From: Candidatus Woesearchaeota archaeon
GTDB lineage: Archaea > Nanobdellota > Nanobdellia > Woesearchaeales > GW2011-AR4
Direction of reading: 5' to 3'
DNA: 46,504 nucleotides
Assembly (NCBI GenBank): GCA_018303625.1
Contig: JAGVXV010000014.1
Location: 1 to 46,504 of the forward strand
This document shows, piece after piece, positions 39,788 through 46,504 of this stretch. The position numbers were made by a program, and so were the translations under genes. Under the pieces are notes generated by a model, which searched no databases, was not told the DNA's origin, and saw only the letters and a list, made by a program, of their open reading frames with translations. Within the stretch, counting starts at the first letter, position 1; the number at the start of each line of letters is the position of its first letter.

Positions 39788-41095
39788 TCACAACACTCTC
39801 ACATGCCTTACCCTTTTCTCTATAAGCTCTTTTGTTCCAATATCTTTTCTGTGAAAGACATTTCCTTTGATGCTTTTTGTTGCCTCTTCAGCTATTTTTT
39901 CAGCTTCTTCCAGATTGTTTCCTATTCCCAATAATGCAATCGCCCTTGAGCCTGTCATGTACAATGCATCATCTTTTTCCTCAACAGCAGCGTAATAAAG
40001 CCTTGCTTCTTTAGGAATATTTTCAATTGTTATTTTTTCCTTTACAGGCTTTTCCGGATATCCTTTTGGGACAATGTATTTGCATACAGTTGCCTTTTTC
40101 GCAAACTCAACCTTAAAGCGGCTTAATTCCTGCGTTATCATAGCCTGGCAGACAGAAACAAAATCCGTTTTTAATAAAGGCAGAACATTCATCGCTTCAG
40201 GATCTCCAAACCTTGCGTTGTATTCAAGCAATTTAACCCCGTCCCTTGTCAGAATAAAGCCGCCGTACATAATGCCATTGTAGTATTCTCCTGTCTCCAA
40301 ATAGATTGACTGCGCAACCTGCCTCGTTATTTTTAATGCCTCGTCAACATGCGCTTTTTTCAGAAAAGGCAGCAGATGGCTTTCGCATGAATAAGAGCCC
40401 ATGCCTCCCGTATTGCTTCCTTTGTCATCTTCAAAAGCCCTTTTATGGTCCTGCACCGGAGGCGTTGCAATAACAGTTTTTCCATCAGTTAAGCATTGCA
40501 AAGAAAATTCCTCCCCATCAAGCTTTTCCTCGGCAATAACCGCAGGATGCGTTTTTAAGACTTCACTGCAATATTTTAAAGCCTCTTCCTTTGTCTGGAA
40601 ATGGTCGCCCTGGACTTTAACTCCTTTGCCCGCAGTCAGGCCATCGGGCTTTATAACAACAGCCTCAATTCCATTTAAAAAATTTTTAATTTCACCGGAA
40701 TTTTCTTTTGTAAAAACCCTGAATTTTGGGTTTCCGCCAATATGGTACTTTTCCAATAAATTCCTTGCAAAGCTCTTGCTTGTCTCCAATTGCGCCAGTG
40801 TTTTATTCGGGCCTATGCTCGGAATGCTTATTTTCTTCAGCTCATCGACAACGCCCTCATTTAAAGGGTCCTCAGGGCCGATGAAAGCGAAATCAATGCT
40901 GTTTTCTTCCGCGAAGTTTGTTATTTTCCCAAGCTCATTGTAATTTCCAATTGCAGTATATTCGCTTAATTTCGCAATGCCGGGGTTTTTTGACTTCATG
41001 AAGGAAAAAAGCTCCACTAAAGTATTTTTCTTCAGCGCTTCTGCTATTGCATGCTCCCTTGCGCCATGCCCCACTAATAAAACGCGAATCATCAA
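39788..41095 (-). CDS. purD: PurD, phosphoribosylamine-glycine ligase
   Basis: An ATP-grasp enzyme joining glycine to phosphoribosylamine. Signatures: VLLVGHGAREHAIAEAL at the N-terminus, FIGPEDPLNEGVVDEL, the ATP-grasp loop VIKPDGLTAGKGVKV, DGEEFSLQCLTDG, and LLEYNARFGDPEAMNVLPLL. The length of 435 residues is normal. GGTGG lies about 5 nt before the start (ATG 41095 or the next codon). It follows the island on the opposite strand. Glycine comes from GlyA and phosphoribosylamine from PurF. Confidence 0.98.
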   Translation of the reverse strand: MMIRVLLVGHGAREHAIAEALKKNTLVELFSFMKSKNPGIAKLSEYTAIGNYNELGKITNFAEENSIDFAFIGPEDPLNEGVVDELKKISIPSIGPNKTLAQLETSKSFARNLLEKYHIGGNPKFRVFTKENSGEIKNFLNGIEAVVIKPDGLTAGKGVKVQGDHFQTKEEALKYCSEVLKTHPAVIAEEKLDGEEFSLQCLTDGKTVIATPPVQDHKRAFEDDKGSNTGGMGSYSCESHLLPFLKKAHVDEALKITRQVAQSIYLETGEYYNGIMYGGFILTRDGVKLLEYNARFGDPEAMNVLPLLKTDFVSVCQAMITQELSRFKVEFAKKATVCKYIVPKGYPEKPVKEKITIENIPKEARLYYAAVEEKDDALYMTGSRAIALLGIGNNLEEAEKIAEEATKSIKGNVFHRKDIGTKELIEKRVRHVRVL

Positions 41096-41140
41096 ACCAC
41101 CAAGAAAAAGAATAAAATAGGCTTATTTATAGGTTTTGGT

Positions 41141-42214
41141 TTAGGCTGCCTTCACTAGACCTTGACTTGTATCGAGCCTATACCTGGCTCCAAGCGCTTT
41201 CATGACAGCTGCGACTGCCTTGGGGCCGCCCCCATAAGCCACTACGCCCAATTGAACATAATCAGCACCAAGTGCAAAGCAATTTGCAATGTCCCTTATG
41301 CCATCTTCTACAGAGCCTTTCAGTGAATCTTTGGCTTCTACCGCAACACCACCGCTTGCGAATATTGGCAATAAATAGTTCATCCTCATTGCAGTGCGAA
41401 GGGCATAATCCCTGTATTCTCTTAACCTTAACCCGGACATTTGAGGTATTTTTTCCTTTGGAATTTTCTTAAAAGGCACTGGCGGCTCTGCTTTGATGCT
41501 GTTTACTAATGTAACAGAATCAAAATATTTCTCTGATGTGTAACCAAGATGTGTTTCGAGCTCCGGGCTAGGCCATAATTTCGCGATTAAACAATATCTG
41601 TCAGGGGGAAAGATGTCCCTTATCGCGCTAAAAAGTACTTTGAAGTCGGAATTGGCCCTATTTTTTATATACCTTTTTTCTGCTTCATTTAGGTTTGGAA
41701 TGCTATTTAAGTAGTCGTTCAAATATTCATCGCAGTTAACCAATTTATTTCCTAAAATCTCATTTTTATATTTTTGAACAAGGCTCCTATAAGTATACCT
41801 AAAATTGATTTCAATTATAGGTGTATGCTGGTCAGGAAGATATCTTTGCATGTTTACCCATGCATCTGCATCTATGTTCTTACTCCCTATGCTTGGTATT
41901 ACAGCAACGCCTTCGCTAATGAAACCATTAAGCACGCGTCCTATTACTCCATGCTTATGGTAAAAATCCGGGCTTTCGCTGCATGTTGTCCCAGTATGAT
42001 ATAAAGTCTTTTCATCATCCTCCCATTTTCTTTTTACTTTGGGTTTTTCTCCTGCCCTATAGTCATAATCCATCATAGTTTTAGTGATAACATACCCTAT
42101 GCCTGCCTCCCAAAATTTCATTATAAGCTCTTCCTCTTTCTCTATTGAAAATATTGAAGCCAATCCTATTCTGCTCCTTGCTCCAATGGCCATAATTATT
42201 TTTTCTAAATTCAT
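41141..42214 (-). CDS. Dihydroorotate-dehydrogenase-like FMN protein, divergent
   Basis: The fold follows the DHODH/FMN TIM-barrel pattern: RIGLASIFSIEKEEELIMKF, PIIEINFRYTYRSL, CLIAKLWPSPE (the strand carrying the FMN lysine), MSGLRLREYRDYALR and LPIFASGGV, then ALGADYVQLGVVAYGGGP. The catalytic loop usually NxSCPN is EINFRYTYRS here, with no Cys or Ser base, and the protein is longer than class 1 PyrD. So the substrate may not be dihydroorotate, and the symbol pyrD is withheld. It is in the same orientation as purD, 45 nt upstream of it, so the two may be co-transcribed. A 24-codon ORF lies just upstream. Confidence 0.7.
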   Translation of the reverse strand: MNLEKIIMAIGARSRIGLASIFSIEKEEELIMKFWEAGIGYVITKTMMDYDYRAGEKPKVKRKWEDDEKTLYHTGTTCSESPDFYHKHGVIGRVLNGFISEGVAVIPSIGSKNIDADAWVNMQRYLPDQHTPIIEINFRYTYRSLVQKYKNEILGNKLVNCDEYLNDYLNSIPNLNEAEKRYIKNRANSDFKVLFSAIRDIFPPDRYCLIAKLWPSPELETHLGYTSEKYFDSVTLVNSIKAEPPVPFKKIPKEKIPQMSGLRLREYRDYALRTAMRMNYLLPIFASGGVAVEAKDSLKGSVEDGIRDIANCFALGADYVQLGVVAYGGGPKAVAAVMKALGARYRLDTSQGLVKAA

Positions 42215-42227
42215 TTTCTAACAATTT

Positions 42228-42302
42228 TTAGAATGATTCCTCCAATTCACCAAATAATTCTTCAATGCTCATGTCCAAATCAAATTCCTGTTCATATGGC
42301 AT
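42228..42302 (-). CDS. Possible 24-residue small ORF upstream of the DHODH-like gene
   Basis: The minus strand from ATG 42302 reads MPYEQEFDLDMSIEELFGEL and ends EESF at TAA 42228-42230, 13 nt before the DHODH-like start. The peptide is strongly acidic and amphipathic. It may be a small protein, a leader peptide or chance; there is no clear ribosome site. It is too short for the ORF track. Confidence 0.3.
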   Translation of the reverse strand: MPYEQEFDLDMSIEELFGELEESF

Positions 42303-42361
42303 CTTAATCCTAACACAAGTTTGCAAGAAAAAGCAGAGTAAGTAAAAATACTTGGTTCATC

Positions 42362-42452
42362 AAAAAATCAACTATAAGTTTACTTTTTTAAACAAAAAGA
42401 TTAAGTAAAAAATCAACCAAACATTTATAAATAATCAAAAATTAGTTGATTT
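42362..42452 (+). promoter_or_regulatory. Three copies of an AATCAAC motif around the winged-helix gene promoter
   Basis: AAATCAACT (42365-42373) and AAAATCAACC (42409-42418) lie upstream of the TATA element (ATTTATAAAT, 42423-42432). The inverted copy AGTTGATTT (42444-42452) lies between TATA and the leaderless ATG at 42453. AAGTAAAAA words are also repeated (42340s, inverted near 42380, 42403-42411). Sites that flank TATA suggest autoregulation by the encoded protein. Confidence 0.5.
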
Positions 42453-43304
42453 ATGGTACTGAATGTAACATTGCCGCAGCTTGAGCAGCAAAAAAAGGCA
42501 AAAGACCTTATCATCAGCATTCTTTCTATGAAGCATCCCTTAAGCTCCAAGAGAATCTATAACGAGATCAAGAGAAGATATGGCTATAGTGCAACATACC
42601 AAGCAATTCATAAGAGCATTTTGCAGCTGCTTGAGCAAGGGGTTCTTGTAAAAGAAGATATGGAATATTCTATCAATATGCAGTGGATTGATGAGATAAG
42701 CAATTTTGTTGACAGAATGAAGGAAAACTATGAGACGCAGAAAAAATACCCTTTCGGAATTTTGGATATGCAGACAAGCGAAAACATGCAGATGATAATT
42801 TTCAGCGATTTCCTTGGGGCAGAGCTTTTTAACATGAAGCTTTTGGACAAATATTGCTCAAACCTAAAAAATAAGGAGCCTTTTTGCGCACATATACAGC
42901 ATATAAAAAGGCCAGTATTCCAGTCAGGGCAGGCCTTCGAGACATTAAAAATTTTTAAAAAGGCCAAGATAGGAAAGTATATTTTGGTAAGGGGTGATAC
43001 CTTAATTGACAAATGGTGCGTTAAGTTCTATGAAGGGGTTTTTAATTATGCTTTAGGGGTTGATGTTGCAAAAGACTATGAAACTTATATTTTAGGGGAT
43101 ACTGTAACCCAGCTGTACATACCCCAAGAGATAGCCAAAAAAATTGAGTTTATATACAATAACAATAAGAGCATTGATGACATTAAAGTCCCTGAAATCT
43201 ATAGGGATGTTTACGAAAAGAAGTGCAGAGTGCAATTGCTGATATATAAAAACCCGGAAATTGCGGAGCAGCTAAGGCAGAAAACATTAAGTTATTTCAA
43301 ATAG
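42453..43304 (+). CDS. Winged-helix transcription regulator upstream of purF
   Basis: Residues ~12-75 form a winged helix: AKDLIISILSMKHPLSSKRI, YNEIKRRYGYSATYQAIHKSI with LLEQGVLVKEDMEYSIN as the wing. The remaining ~205 residues are an unassigned effector-like domain (FSDFLGAELFNMKLLDKYC; KIGKYILVRGDTLIDKWCV). The start is leaderless (TATA 42423-42432, 26 nt before ATG). Repeated AATCAAC sites surround its promoter. purF begins 88 nt downstream on the same strand behind its own TATA, so control of purF or of purine genes is plausible but not shown. Confidence 0.75.
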   Translation: MVLNVTLPQLEQQKKAKDLIISILSMKHPLSSKRIYNEIKRRYGYSATYQAIHKSILQLLEQGVLVKEDMEYSINMQWIDEISNFVDRMKENYETQKKYPFGILDMQTSENMQMIIFSDFLGAELFNMKLLDKYCSNLKNKEPFCAHIQHIKRPVFQSGQAFETLKIFKKAKIGKYILVRGDTLIDKWCVKFYEGVFNYALGVDVAKDYETYILGDTVTQLYIPQEIAKKIEFIYNNNKSIDDIKVPEIYRDVYEKKCRVQLLIYKNPEIAEQLRQKTLSYFK

Positions 43305-43349
43305 AATTTCTATTTTTATATAATTTATATAAATTTTGAAACACAGAAA

Positions 43350-43388
43350 CATTTAAATATTACTGCCACCTATATTACAATTAGGGGG
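43350..43388 (+). promoter_or_regulatory. purF promoter and ribosome site
   Basis: A TATA element CATTTAAATATT (43350-43361) predicts transcription from near 43382. TTAGGGGG (43381-43388) then serves as a ribosome site 4 nt before ATG 43393. A near-palindrome TTATATAATTTATATAA (about 43315-43332) lies further upstream. Confidence 0.5.
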
Positions 43389-43392
43389 TTTT

Positions 43393-44937
43393 ATGTCAGA
43401 AAATCTTCATGAGAATTGCGGAATTGCAGCTGTCTACATCAAGGAGAATGGCAATGGGGAGGCTGCAAATAAGGCTCTGTTCTACCTTTATAAACTGCTG
43501 CTGAACCTGCAAAACCGCGGCCAATTAAGTGCAGGCGTAACAACATACAACCCTCACAGGGAGCAACTGCTGGATACGCACCGCGACCTGGGACCCGTCA
43601 ATGAAGTCTTTAAAACAAGCGACAGGGAGCAAAGCCTGAAGATATTCAAGAGGTATGCTGGCACAAAAGGCATTGGCCATGTAAGGTATGCCACTTCGGG
43701 CAGTGAGGAAAGGGGCTATGCGCAGCCCTTTGAAAGGCACCATGGCAAATTGTGGAAATGGTTCAGCTTCTGCTTCAACGGCAATCTTGCAAATTACACT
43801 GTCCTGAAGAAAAACCTTGAAAAATTAGGCTATTACATGACGCACCAGGCAGATACAGAAGTCATTATGCATTACCTTTCAAAGGAATTCGCGCCCAAGA
43901 AAAAGCCTGATTTGGTTAAGGTGTTTTCAAATCTGGCAAGGATTTTTGACGGCATGTACAACATTGCATTCATAAATGCCGATGGAGACATAATTGTTGC
44001 GCGCGACCCCTATGGCTTCAGGCCTTTGGTTTACGGCTTTAATGACAGCATTTTCATGGCTGCCTCTGAAAGCAATGCCTTGATTAACTGCGGCATAACT
44101 GACTACAAGCCTCTGGAGCCCGGGCATTTGATCTGGGTCAGGAACGGCAGCATAAAAGTGCATAAATTTGCCGAATCAAAAGGCACTGCGCATTGCATGT
44201 TCGAGTGGGTTTATTTCTCAAATGTAAGCTCTGTGAATGACGGAAAGCCTGTTTATGTCAGCAGGACAAAGCTTGGCAAAGAGCTGGCAAAATTAGAGAC
44301 AGAAAAAGCAACTAATGAGCATATTGTTGTCCCTGTGCCTGATACTGCAAAAGCAGCAGGGGATGCGTTTGCCTATGAATTGGGAATTCCTTCACGCGAG
44401 GGCCTGATAAGAAACAGGTATGTTGGAAGGACATTCATTGAAGGCTCAAGCAGGGATGACCGCGTCCAGAACAAGTATACAGTCATCAAGGAAGTTGTTG
44501 AGGGGAAAAAGGTTTTTCTTGTTGATGACAGCATTGTCCGCGGCTCCACAACAGGGCAGATTGTAAGGTATTTGAAAAAAGTCGGAGGCGTAAAGGAAGT
44601 GCATGTAAGGGTCACGTGCCCTCCAATCCGCGGCCCGTGCTTTTACGGCATTGACATGTCAACTGTTTCCGAGCTTCTTGTCCCGAAGTTTGAAAAAAAT
44701 CCCAACTCAGGGGAAATTTCAAAAGAAACCTGCGATAAAATCGCAAAGGAAATGGGCGCTGATTCTTTAATCTATCAGACAGTTGGCGGGCTTGTAAGAT
44801 CAATAGGCTTCCCGAAAAGCCAGCTCTGCACTGCCTGCATAACAGGCGAATATCCAACACTATGGGGAAAAAAGCTCATTAAAGTCGCGTGGGACAACTA
44901 CAAGAAAGGCATAAAGGAAAGGACTTACAGCTGCTGA
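43393..44937 (+). CDS. purF: PurF, amidophosphoribosyltransferase
   Basis: The first committed step of purine synthesis: PRPP plus glutamine to phosphoribosylamine. The N-terminal nucleophile domain begins MSENLHENCGIAAVYI with the catalytic Cys at position 9, so an 8-residue propeptide must be removed. LQNRGQLSAG, GIGHVRYATSG and FNGNLANYTVL are glutaminase motifs. The PRTase domain shows VVPVPDTAKAAGDAF, the PRPP loop VFLVDDSIVRGSTTGQI and CPPIRGPCFYGIDM. Four cysteines near the end (SQLCTACITGEYP, TYSC) resemble the ligand set of Fe-S-type PurF. The codons are richer in G/C than its neighbours. Confidence 0.98.
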   Translation: MSENLHENCGIAAVYIKENGNGEAANKALFYLYKLLLNLQNRGQLSAGVTTYNPHREQLLDTHRDLGPVNEVFKTSDREQSLKIFKRYAGTKGIGHVRYATSGSEERGYAQPFERHHGKLWKWFSFCFNGNLANYTVLKKNLEKLGYYMTHQADTEVIMHYLSKEFAPKKKPDLVKVFSNLARIFDGMYNIAFINADGDIIVARDPYGFRPLVYGFNDSIFMAASESNALINCGITDYKPLEPGHLIWVRNGSIKVHKFAESKGTAHCMFEWVYFSNVSSVNDGKPVYVSRTKLGKELAKLETEKATNEHIVVPVPDTAKAAGDAFAYELGIPSREGLIRNRYVGRTFIEGSSRDDRVQNKYTVIKEVVEGKKVFLVDDSIVRGSTTGQIVRYLKKVGGVKEVHVRVTCPPIRGPCFYGIDMSTVSELLVPKFEKNPNSGEISKETCDKIAKEMGADSLIYQTVGGLVRSIGFPKSQLCTACITGEYPTLWGKKLIKVAWDNYKKGIKERTYSC

Positions 44938-45269
44938 TTAAGCCTATGATAGTTTAGTATTCTGAATCAATACATTCGCTTCGCTCACGAAATTTAGGCT
45001 CAGCAAAAATTGCCCTGCCACTAATTTTTGCCTCGGATTTGCCAATAATTAAAAATTTATTCCAAAGCTTCATTTTACTCCATCTTCAAAAACTCATCAA
45101 TATATTTCATTGTTTTTTCCTTCATTTCAACATTAATTGAAACCTGCTTTCAATAGACCGTTTTCTTCAGATGCAAAATGCTTTCTCTAAATAAGTCCAC
45201 CAAAATAGACTTCGAATAATAATATTTATATAAGCAAGTAATTTCACATATATACTGAGGCAGGATACT
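44938..45269. other. Intergenic stretch with possible decayed minus-strand coding fragments
   Basis: No intact gene is seen. On the minus strand, three short frames follow each other with shifts: SLFWWTYLEKAFCI, HFASEENGLLKAGFN and VSINVEMKEKTMKYIDEFLKME ending at TAA 45075-45077. Together they could be a decayed gene end, but this is weak. The right end holds the DoxX promoter: ATATTTATATAAG (about 45226-45238) and GAGGCAGG before ATG 45270. Confidence 0.3.
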
Positions 45270-45674
45270 ATGGGCTATTTTGAAACAAAATATGGAGATA
45301 ATTTGTATGTGATTTTTCGTGCAGGAATAGGCGTATTGTTTCTCATGCTGGGATTTATGAAGTTGTTAGGATTATGGGGCATGCCCGGCGGCCCTGCTGC
45401 TGTTGGAACTTTAATGTGGTATGCCGGCATCTTTGAATTGATGATTGGCTCATCCATGGTAACCGGTGTCCTGGTAAGATTAGCATCTGCTTTTGGCATC
45501 ATCATGATGATTGTTGCCTATTACCTTGGCCATGTTAAAGTTGGCGGTTGGAATCCTGCTGTTAATTTTGGAATGCCTGCTCTCGTGTTCATGCTTGCAT
45601 TCCTGGTAACATTAGCTTATGGCGCGGGAAAAGCCAGTTTAGAAAAAGCAGCCTTTGGAAAAGAGCTATTCTGA
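45270..45674 (+). CDS. DoxX family membrane protein
   Basis: A 134-residue membrane protein with four hydrophobic segments: VIFRAGIGVLFLMLGFMKL, TLMWYAGIFELMIGSSMVTG, LASAFGIIMMIVAYYLG and FGMPALVFMLAFLVTLAYG. The order and the R-x-G-x2-F-x3-G-x2-K pattern of the first helix are those of the DoxX family. Members are linked to oxidative and thiol stress and sometimes to quinol oxidases. A GAGGCAGG ribosome site and a TATA element support the start. It stands alone after purF. Confidence 0.88.
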   Translation: MGYFETKYGDNLYVIFRAGIGVLFLMLGFMKLLGLWGMPGGPAAVGTLMWYAGIFELMIGSSMVTGVLVRLASAFGIIMMIVAYYLGHVKVGGWNPAVNFGMPALVFMLAFLVTLAYGAGKASLEKAAFGKELF

Positions 45675-45694
45675 GTTTAATTTTTTATTTGATT

Positions 45695-46504
45695 TTATCC
45701 TGTATCCATCTCGATAACTTCCTTGCACTTCTTGCCGATAAGGCAGTTTAGAAAACACGCATCCTGCTCAGCAGTTAAGGTGTTTGAATCCGGTGTTTCA
45801 CAGGAGGTGTCACAAGCACTCGTTTGAGTGTTAGAGCATTCAGGCCATGAGCGTGTGTCAATTACCTTGATATTCTGGTCTGCCACAACACCTTGCCCAA
45901 AAACCCTTAAAGCGTTCTTGTATCCAACTGCTTCCTGATGCTCTTCATCAAATCCTGCTATTACAAAACGTGAAATTTTAATCGCGCGGTCAAATACCTC
46001 TGGATCAAAAGCGTATTCAGGGCCTATTTCAGTGCCCCACATTACTTTATCCGGAACTGCATCAACAAGAGGCTTATATGCTTTAATCGCATCGTTAATC
46101 ATGGATTTCTCCCTGCTGTTATAAGCGGAAACAAATTTGCTGATGGATAACTGTTTGTCTTTGCTGTCAAATATATATACTAGATCCCCACCGAGAGAAT
46201 TCACAAAAACTATATGTGCCGCATCCATGCTGAAATACAGGTTGTCATGCTCCTGCATTATTTTAATCAGCTTGTCTCTGCTCTTGTCTAAATCCTCCCT
46301 GTACATGTGTATTAAAAAAATAGTATTGGGGTACGCTTCAATAATCTTTTTCACATCATCGATTTTGCTGGCAACAGGATGAAACATAAAATTAATGCTG
46401 TTATCCTCAGCCAGCTCAATTAATTCAATGATTTTGGGATCATTATGCCTTGCCTTCCATTCCTGCGTCTCAACTTCCCCAAAACCCCTTATGAAATCAT
46501 TTCC
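45695..46504 (-). CDS. Amidohydrolase-2-like metal-dependent hydrolase (partial at right edge) with Cys-rich tail
   Basis: The frame is open to the right edge, so the N-terminus is missing; the ORF-track Met at 46387 is internal. The visible part begins NDFIRGFGEVETQEWKARHN and continues FMFHPVASK, FLIHMYREDLD and VMWGTEIGPEYAFDPEVF, the late strands of an amidohydrolase TIM barrel, ending EAVGYKNALRVFGQGVV. The HP and IH residues fit metal-site positions. After the barrel comes a ~55-residue extension with seven Cys (CSNTQTSACDTSCETP; DACFLNCLIGKKCKE), unusual for the family and suggestive of disulfides in an exported enzyme or of metal binding. Substrate unknown. Confidence 0.75.
   Translation of the reverse strand, partial: GNDFIRGFGEVETQEWKARHNDPKIIELIELAEDNSINFMFHPVASKIDDVKKIIEAYPNTIFLIHMYREDLDKSRDKLIKIMQEHDNLYFSMDAAHIVFVNSLGGDLVYIFDSKDKQLSISKFVSAYNSREKSMINDAIKAYKPLVDAVPDKVMWGTEIGPEYAFDPEVFDRAIKISRFVIAGFDEEHQEAVGYKNALRVFGQGVVADQNIKVIDTRSWPECSNTQTSACDTSCETPDSNTLTAEQDACFLNCLIGKKCKEVIEMDTG

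Noticed and set aside
45075-45186. A decayed gene between purF and DoxX
   Set aside because: The fragments need two frameshifts and are too short to recognise; kept only as a low-confidence note in the spacer entry.

Overview
The window reads as chromosome of an archaeon, most likely a DPANN-type lineage (Woesearchaeota/Pacearchaeota-like; this placement is inference). The archaeal signs are a TATA box of the TTTAWA/TTTATAAA type centred about 25-28 nt upstream of many start codons with almost no 5' leader (leaderless genes), occasional GGTGG or GGAGG ribosome sites, a bacterio-opsin-activator type HTH_10 regulator, and short AT-rich spacers. Metabolic genes look bacterial in type (PurH, PurN, FolC, FolD, SHMT, FabI, Glk), as is common in these lineages. 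I see no rRNA, tRNA or CRISPR array.

Layout. 1-5.3 kb (minus): purine operon purL-orf230-purQ-orf169-purS-orf91-purE, with three unrecognised genes between the pur genes and a 19-bp tandem duplication that frameshifts purS. 5.3-6.5 kb: small unknown genes. 6.6-10.3 kb (plus): a signalling operon of an HTH-receiver-degenerate GGDEF protein, a CheY-like receiver and a triple-GAF histidine kinase, behind a promoter with two copies of a palindromic motif. 10.3-19.6 kb: methyltransferase, folC, a fold-type II PLP protein, an HTH_10 regulator with its own palindromic operator, glucokinase, a PIN-domain protein, fabI, a DedA protein and an unknown gene. 19.6-24.2 kb: mostly small redox and sulfur proteins (pseudo-receiver, Rieske, rhodanese, CuA-type lipoprotein, zinc ribbon, CDGSH, ferredoxin), with a secreted TSP3-repeat protein and an unknown gene. 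24.2-24.67 kb: a non-coding stretch rich in inverted and direct repeats, then a two-gene unknown module. 25.9-31.9 kb: purH-(2TM)-purN, folD, glyA, an unknown gene and 5-formyl-THF cyclo-ligase. 32-39.8 kb: an accessory island. 39.8-46.5 kb: purD, a dihydroorotate-dehydrogenase-like protein, a winged-helix regulator, purF, DoxX and a partial amidohydrolase.

How the genes work together. PurF, PurD, PurN, PurS/Q/L, PurE and PurH cover most of de novo IMP synthesis; purM, purC, purB and purK are not in the window. GlyA, FolD, FolC and 5-formyl-THF cyclo-ligase supply folylpolyglutamate C1 units, and the two transformylases (PurN, PurH) consume 10-formyl-THF. The genes are scattered in small blocks separated by accessory genes.

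The best candidate for an undescribed system is 32.7-39.8 kb: a 1232-residue SNF2-type helicase fused to a class I methyltransferase, translationally coupled to two tandem paralogues each built of three ~96-residue repeats, then a 314-residue protein that shares their N-terminal module. A short coding relic lies just upstream. I recognise no known defence or modification system with this make-up.
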